Source: an uncultured Dorea sp. (lineage in GTDB: Bacteria > Bacillota > Clostridia > Lachnospirales > Lachnospiraceae). From it: a stretch of DNA of 34,913 nt. The position numbers and the translations under genes were made by a program. The stretch covers positions 1 to 34,913 of the forward strand of contig CAMSTW010000036.1 of NCBI GenBank assembly GCA_947063855.1, written 5' to 3'. The notes below the pieces were generated by a model, which searched no databases, was not told the DNA's origin, and saw only the letters and a program-made list of their open reading frames with translations. Shown here in pieces: positions 32,796 to 34,913 of the stretch (its first letter is position 1; each line of letters starts with the position of its first letter).

Positions 32796-33543
32796 CCTTT
32801 ACATATTCACCCACATGTTCCGGCGCTTCTTCCCCATACTTTTCCAGCAATTTGATGATTGCGGATCCTACGATAGCGCCGTCGGAAAGAGCCGCCATTT
32901 TCTTCGCCTGCTCCGGCGTGGAGATGCCAAAGCCGACGGCGCACGGCACATCCGTGTTCTCCCGTACCACCTTAATAATGGAGGCAAGGTCGGTCTTGAT
33001 CTCGCTCCTTGTTCCGGTCACGCCAAGACTGGACACGATATAGAGAAACCCTTGTGCTTCTTTCGCGATCATCGCGATACGGTTTTGGGACGTAGGCGCG
33101 ATCAGCGAGATCAGATCCACGCCGTACTTACGGCAGAACGGCAGGAACTCCTCTTTTTCTTCAAAGGGCAGGTCCGGCAGGATCAGTCCGTCAATCTGAA
33201 CCTCCTTACAGGCGGACAGGAACGCCTCCGCGCCATAAGAAAAAATTACGTTCGCATACGTCATAAATACCATCGGAATCTTCACATCCCGGCGGAGTTC
33301 ACGGACCAGACCGAAGATCTTATCAGTCGTCACGCCCCCGGTAAGCGCCCGGAGATTAGCCCCCTGGATGACCGGGCCCTCTGCGGTGGGATCGGAGAAA
33401 GGAATCCCAAGCTCGATAAGATCCGCCCCGTTTTCTGCGGCTGCCCGGACAACGGCGGCCGTAGTCCCAAGATCCGGGTCGCCGCAGGTGATAAATGGAA
33501 TAAATGCTTTCCCGTTTTCAAATGCTTTTCTGATATTACTCAT
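32713..33543 (-). CDS. trpA: Tryptophan synthase alpha chain
   Basis: 276 residues from ATG 33543. It cleaves indole-3-glycerol phosphate to indole and glyceraldehyde-3-phosphate, passing indole to TrpB. Catalytic Glu44 is in [11 protein letters not shown]; the usual Asp of ADGP is Glu55 (AEGP), a variant I recall from other clostridial TrpA. The SSLGVTGTR loop and VGFGIS phosphate site are present. The start overlaps the trpB stop by 8 bp with AGGGGAGG upstream. The C-terminus has about 20 extra residues ([20 protein letters not shown]) read from the opposite strand of the neighbouring gene, presumably after loss of the original stop. Confidence 0.95.
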   Translation of the reverse strand: MSNIRKAFENGKAFIPFITCGDPDLGTTAAVVRAAAENGADLIELGIPFSDPTAEGPVIQGANLRALTGGVTTDKIFGLVRELRRDVKIPMVFMTYANVIFSYGAEAFLSACKEVQIDGLILPDLPFEEKEEFLPFCRKYGVDLISLIAPTSQNRIAMIAKEAQGFLYIVSSLGVTGTRSEIKTDLASIIKVVRENTDVPCAVGFGISTPEQAKKMAALSDGAIVGSAIIKLLEKYGEEAPEHVGEYVKAMKTAMVNRMNTDILYILPPYPSAGNS

Positions 33544-34726
33544 GGATATCCTCCCCTCTGTAGCGTGCGATTGCGGCACAATCCTTGTCGCCTCTGCCGG
33601 ATATGGTAATGACAAGAATCTTGTCTCTTCCCATCGCCGGCGCAAGCTTCATCGCATGGGCGATGGCATGGGCCGATTCGATAGCCGGAATAATCCCTTC
33701 CGTTCTTGAAAGATACTCGAAGGCGTCTACCGCTTCCTCATCGGTCACAGGAACATACTCGGCCCTCCCAATGTCGTGCAGATGGGCATGTTCCGGCCCG
33801 ATGCCGGGATAATCAAGCCCTGCAGAGATGGAATAAACCGGCGCAATCTGCCCGTATTTATCCTGACAGAAATAGGACTTCATCCCATGGAAGATCCCAA
33901 GCCTTCCGGTGGCAATGGTAGCCGCCGTCTCAAATGTCTCTATGCCTCTGCCCGCCGCTTCACAGCCGATCAGTCTGACATTCTTTTCCTCAATGAAATG
34001 ATAGAAACTCCCCATGGCATTGGAGCCGCCTCCGACGCAGGCGAGAACGGCATCGGGCAGCCTCCCTTCCTTCTCCTTAAGCTGCTCCTTGATCTCCCTG
34101 GAAATCACCGCCTGGAAATCGCGGACAATCGTCGGGAAGGGATGCGGTCCCATCACCGAGCCAAGGCAGTAATGGGTGTCGCCAATCCGGGACGTCCACT
34201 CGCGCATGGCCTCGGATACCGCGTCCTTGAGAGTTGCCGTACCGGTCTTCACCGGAACCACCCGGGCGCCAAGGAGCCGCATACGGTACACATTGAGCGC
34301 CTGGCGGACGGTATCTTCCTCCCCCATGAAAACCACACATTCCATCCCCATCAGAGCGGCGGCAGTCGCGGTTGCCACACCATGCTGGCCGGCTCCCGTC
34401 TCGGCAATCAGGCGGGTCTTCCCCATCTTTTTCGCGAGCAGCGCCTGCCCCAGCACATTGTTGATCTTATGCGAACCTGTGTGATTGAGGTCCTCTCTCT
34501 TTAGATAAATCTTTGCACCTTTCAAGTCTTCTGTCATCTTCCCGGCATAGTAAAGCCTGGAGGGCCTTCCGGCATACTCGTTGAATAATTCCGTGAGTTC
34601 CTTGTTGAACCCGGCGTCATTTTTATAGTGGTTATACGCTTCTTCCAGTTCAATCACTGCGTTCATCAGTGTTTCGGGAATATACTGCCCGCCGTGGACG
34701 CCAAAGCGTCCGTTTGGATTTGTCAT
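33536..34726 (-). CDS. trpB: Tryptophan synthase beta chain
   Basis: 396 residues, normal length. The PLP lysine is Lys87 in [21 protein letters not shown] and [10 protein letters not shown] are the cofactor and substrate loops. It condenses indole with serine. It begins [15 protein letters not shown], typical of the TrpB1 class that pairs with TrpA. ATG 34726 overlaps the trpF stop (ATGA) and has GGAAGGGAAG upstream. Confidence 0.96.
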   Translation of the reverse strand: MTNPNGRFGVHGGQYIPETLMNAVIELEEAYNHYKNDAGFNKELTELFNEYAGRPSRLYYAGKMTEDLKGAKIYLKREDLNHTGSHKINNVLGQALLAKKMGKTRLIAETGAGQHGVATATAAALMGMECVVFMGEEDTVRQALNVYRMRLLGARVVPVKTGTATLKDAVSEAMREWTSRIGDTHYCLGSVMGPHPFPTIVRDFQAVISREIKEQLKEKEGRLPDAVLACVGGGSNAMGSFYHFIEEKNVRLIGCEAAGRGIETFETAATIATGRLGIFHGMKSYFCQDKYGQIAPVYSISAGLDYPGIGPEHAHLHDIGRAEYVPVTDEEAVDAFEYLSRTEGIIPAIESAHAIAHAMKLAPAMGRDKILVITISGRGDKDCAAIARYRGEDIHE

Positions 34727-34913
34727 AGCTTCCCTTCCTTTCTGACAGCGGCCGCAAACGCCGCCATTTTTATTTTATCTTTTCTTCCACCGGTCTCGAT
34801 ACCGGAGCTTACATCAAGGGCATAGGGGTGCAGATACCTTACCGCCTCCCCCACGTTGTCAGGCGAAAGCCCTCCCGCAAGGAAATACGGTCTTTGGATA
34901 TCCTGTATCAGCT
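34723..34913 (-). CDS. trpF: Phosphoribosylanthranilate isomerase, C-terminal part (5' part beyond window)
   Basis: The last 62 codons plus stop are present. [17 protein letters not shown] and [19 protein letters not shown] are the TrpF C-terminal phosphate-binding and active-site strands, ending in an [10 protein letters not shown] helix. The TGA overlaps the trpB start (ATGA). With trpB and trpA it shows the order trpF-trpB-trpA of a standard tryptophan operon. Confidence 0.93.
   Translation of the reverse strand, partial: LIQDIQRPYFLAGGLSPDNVGEAVRYLHPYALDVSSGIETGGRKDKIKMAAFAAAVRKEGKL

Noticed and set aside
33776-34504. A 242-codon plus-strand open frame opposite trpB
   Set aside because: It is the antisense shadow of a strongly conserved trpB frame, with no ribosome site and no recognisable protein family.

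Overview
The window looks like a chromosomal segment of a Gram-positive, moderate-GC gut clostridium, most likely a Lachnospiraceae-type Bacillota. Reasons: AGGAGG-type ribosome sites before nearly every gene, consensus sigma-A promoters (TTGACA-N17-TATAAT types), an LplB/YtcP/YesL sugar-uptake cluster, and the relic of a large polyvalent protein common on clostridial conjugative elements. This placement is inference; there is no rRNA or tRNA gene here to test it.

Layout. (1) 1-5106, minus strand: a truncated ThyX-like gene, a membrane protein with a Pro/Gly linker, and a three-gene NatA/NatB-like ABC exporter. (2) 5247-18082, minus strand: a dense defence island. In transcription order it holds an AAA-ATPase/PD-(D/E)XK protein, a broken GNAT fragment, a DUF5596-type acyltransferase, jetD, a two-gene Septu module (ptuA-ptuB), then jetA-jetB-jetC. 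Together jetDABC form a Wadjet system (SMC-like plasmid restriction) with a second defence system lodged between the nuclease gene and the SMC genes. (3) 18083-19478: a gene graveyard with an AraC-regulator tail, a rearranged partial copy of the neighbouring rrf2-cysK locus, and a mobile-element polyvalent protein stopped by a nonsense codon; consensus promoters survive in it. (4) 19479-22310, minus strand: metY-cysK-rrf2 sulfur-assimilation operon behind one promoter with a palindromic operator, presumably autoregulated by the Rrf2 protein. (5) 22322-24347, minus strand: an AT-rich AAA ATPase/Toprim pair with its own promoter, a second candidate defence locus. (6) 24393-32795: a sugar locus, with permease-permease-lipoprotein-GH32 sucrase on the minus strand and LacI regulator-YesL-membrane protein on the plus strand. 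The shared intergenic region carries two promoters, a perfect 20-bp palindrome and repeated TTTTACATTT motifs. (7) 32713-34913, minus strand: the end of a tryptophan operon, trpF (partial)-trpB-trpA, with trpA overlapping the convergent sugar-locus gene tail to tail.

The main point of interest is the composite operon of (2), where stop/start overlaps and gaps of 6-26 bp tie most of the genes into one transcript, together with the disturbed junctions around it: a truncated GNAT, a 15-bp copy of the jetD 3' end, and AT-richer Septu genes. The second is the AAA/Toprim pair of (5), inserted between housekeeping sulfur and sugar genes. No CRISPR array, tRNA, rRNA, insertion sequence or replication origin was seen.
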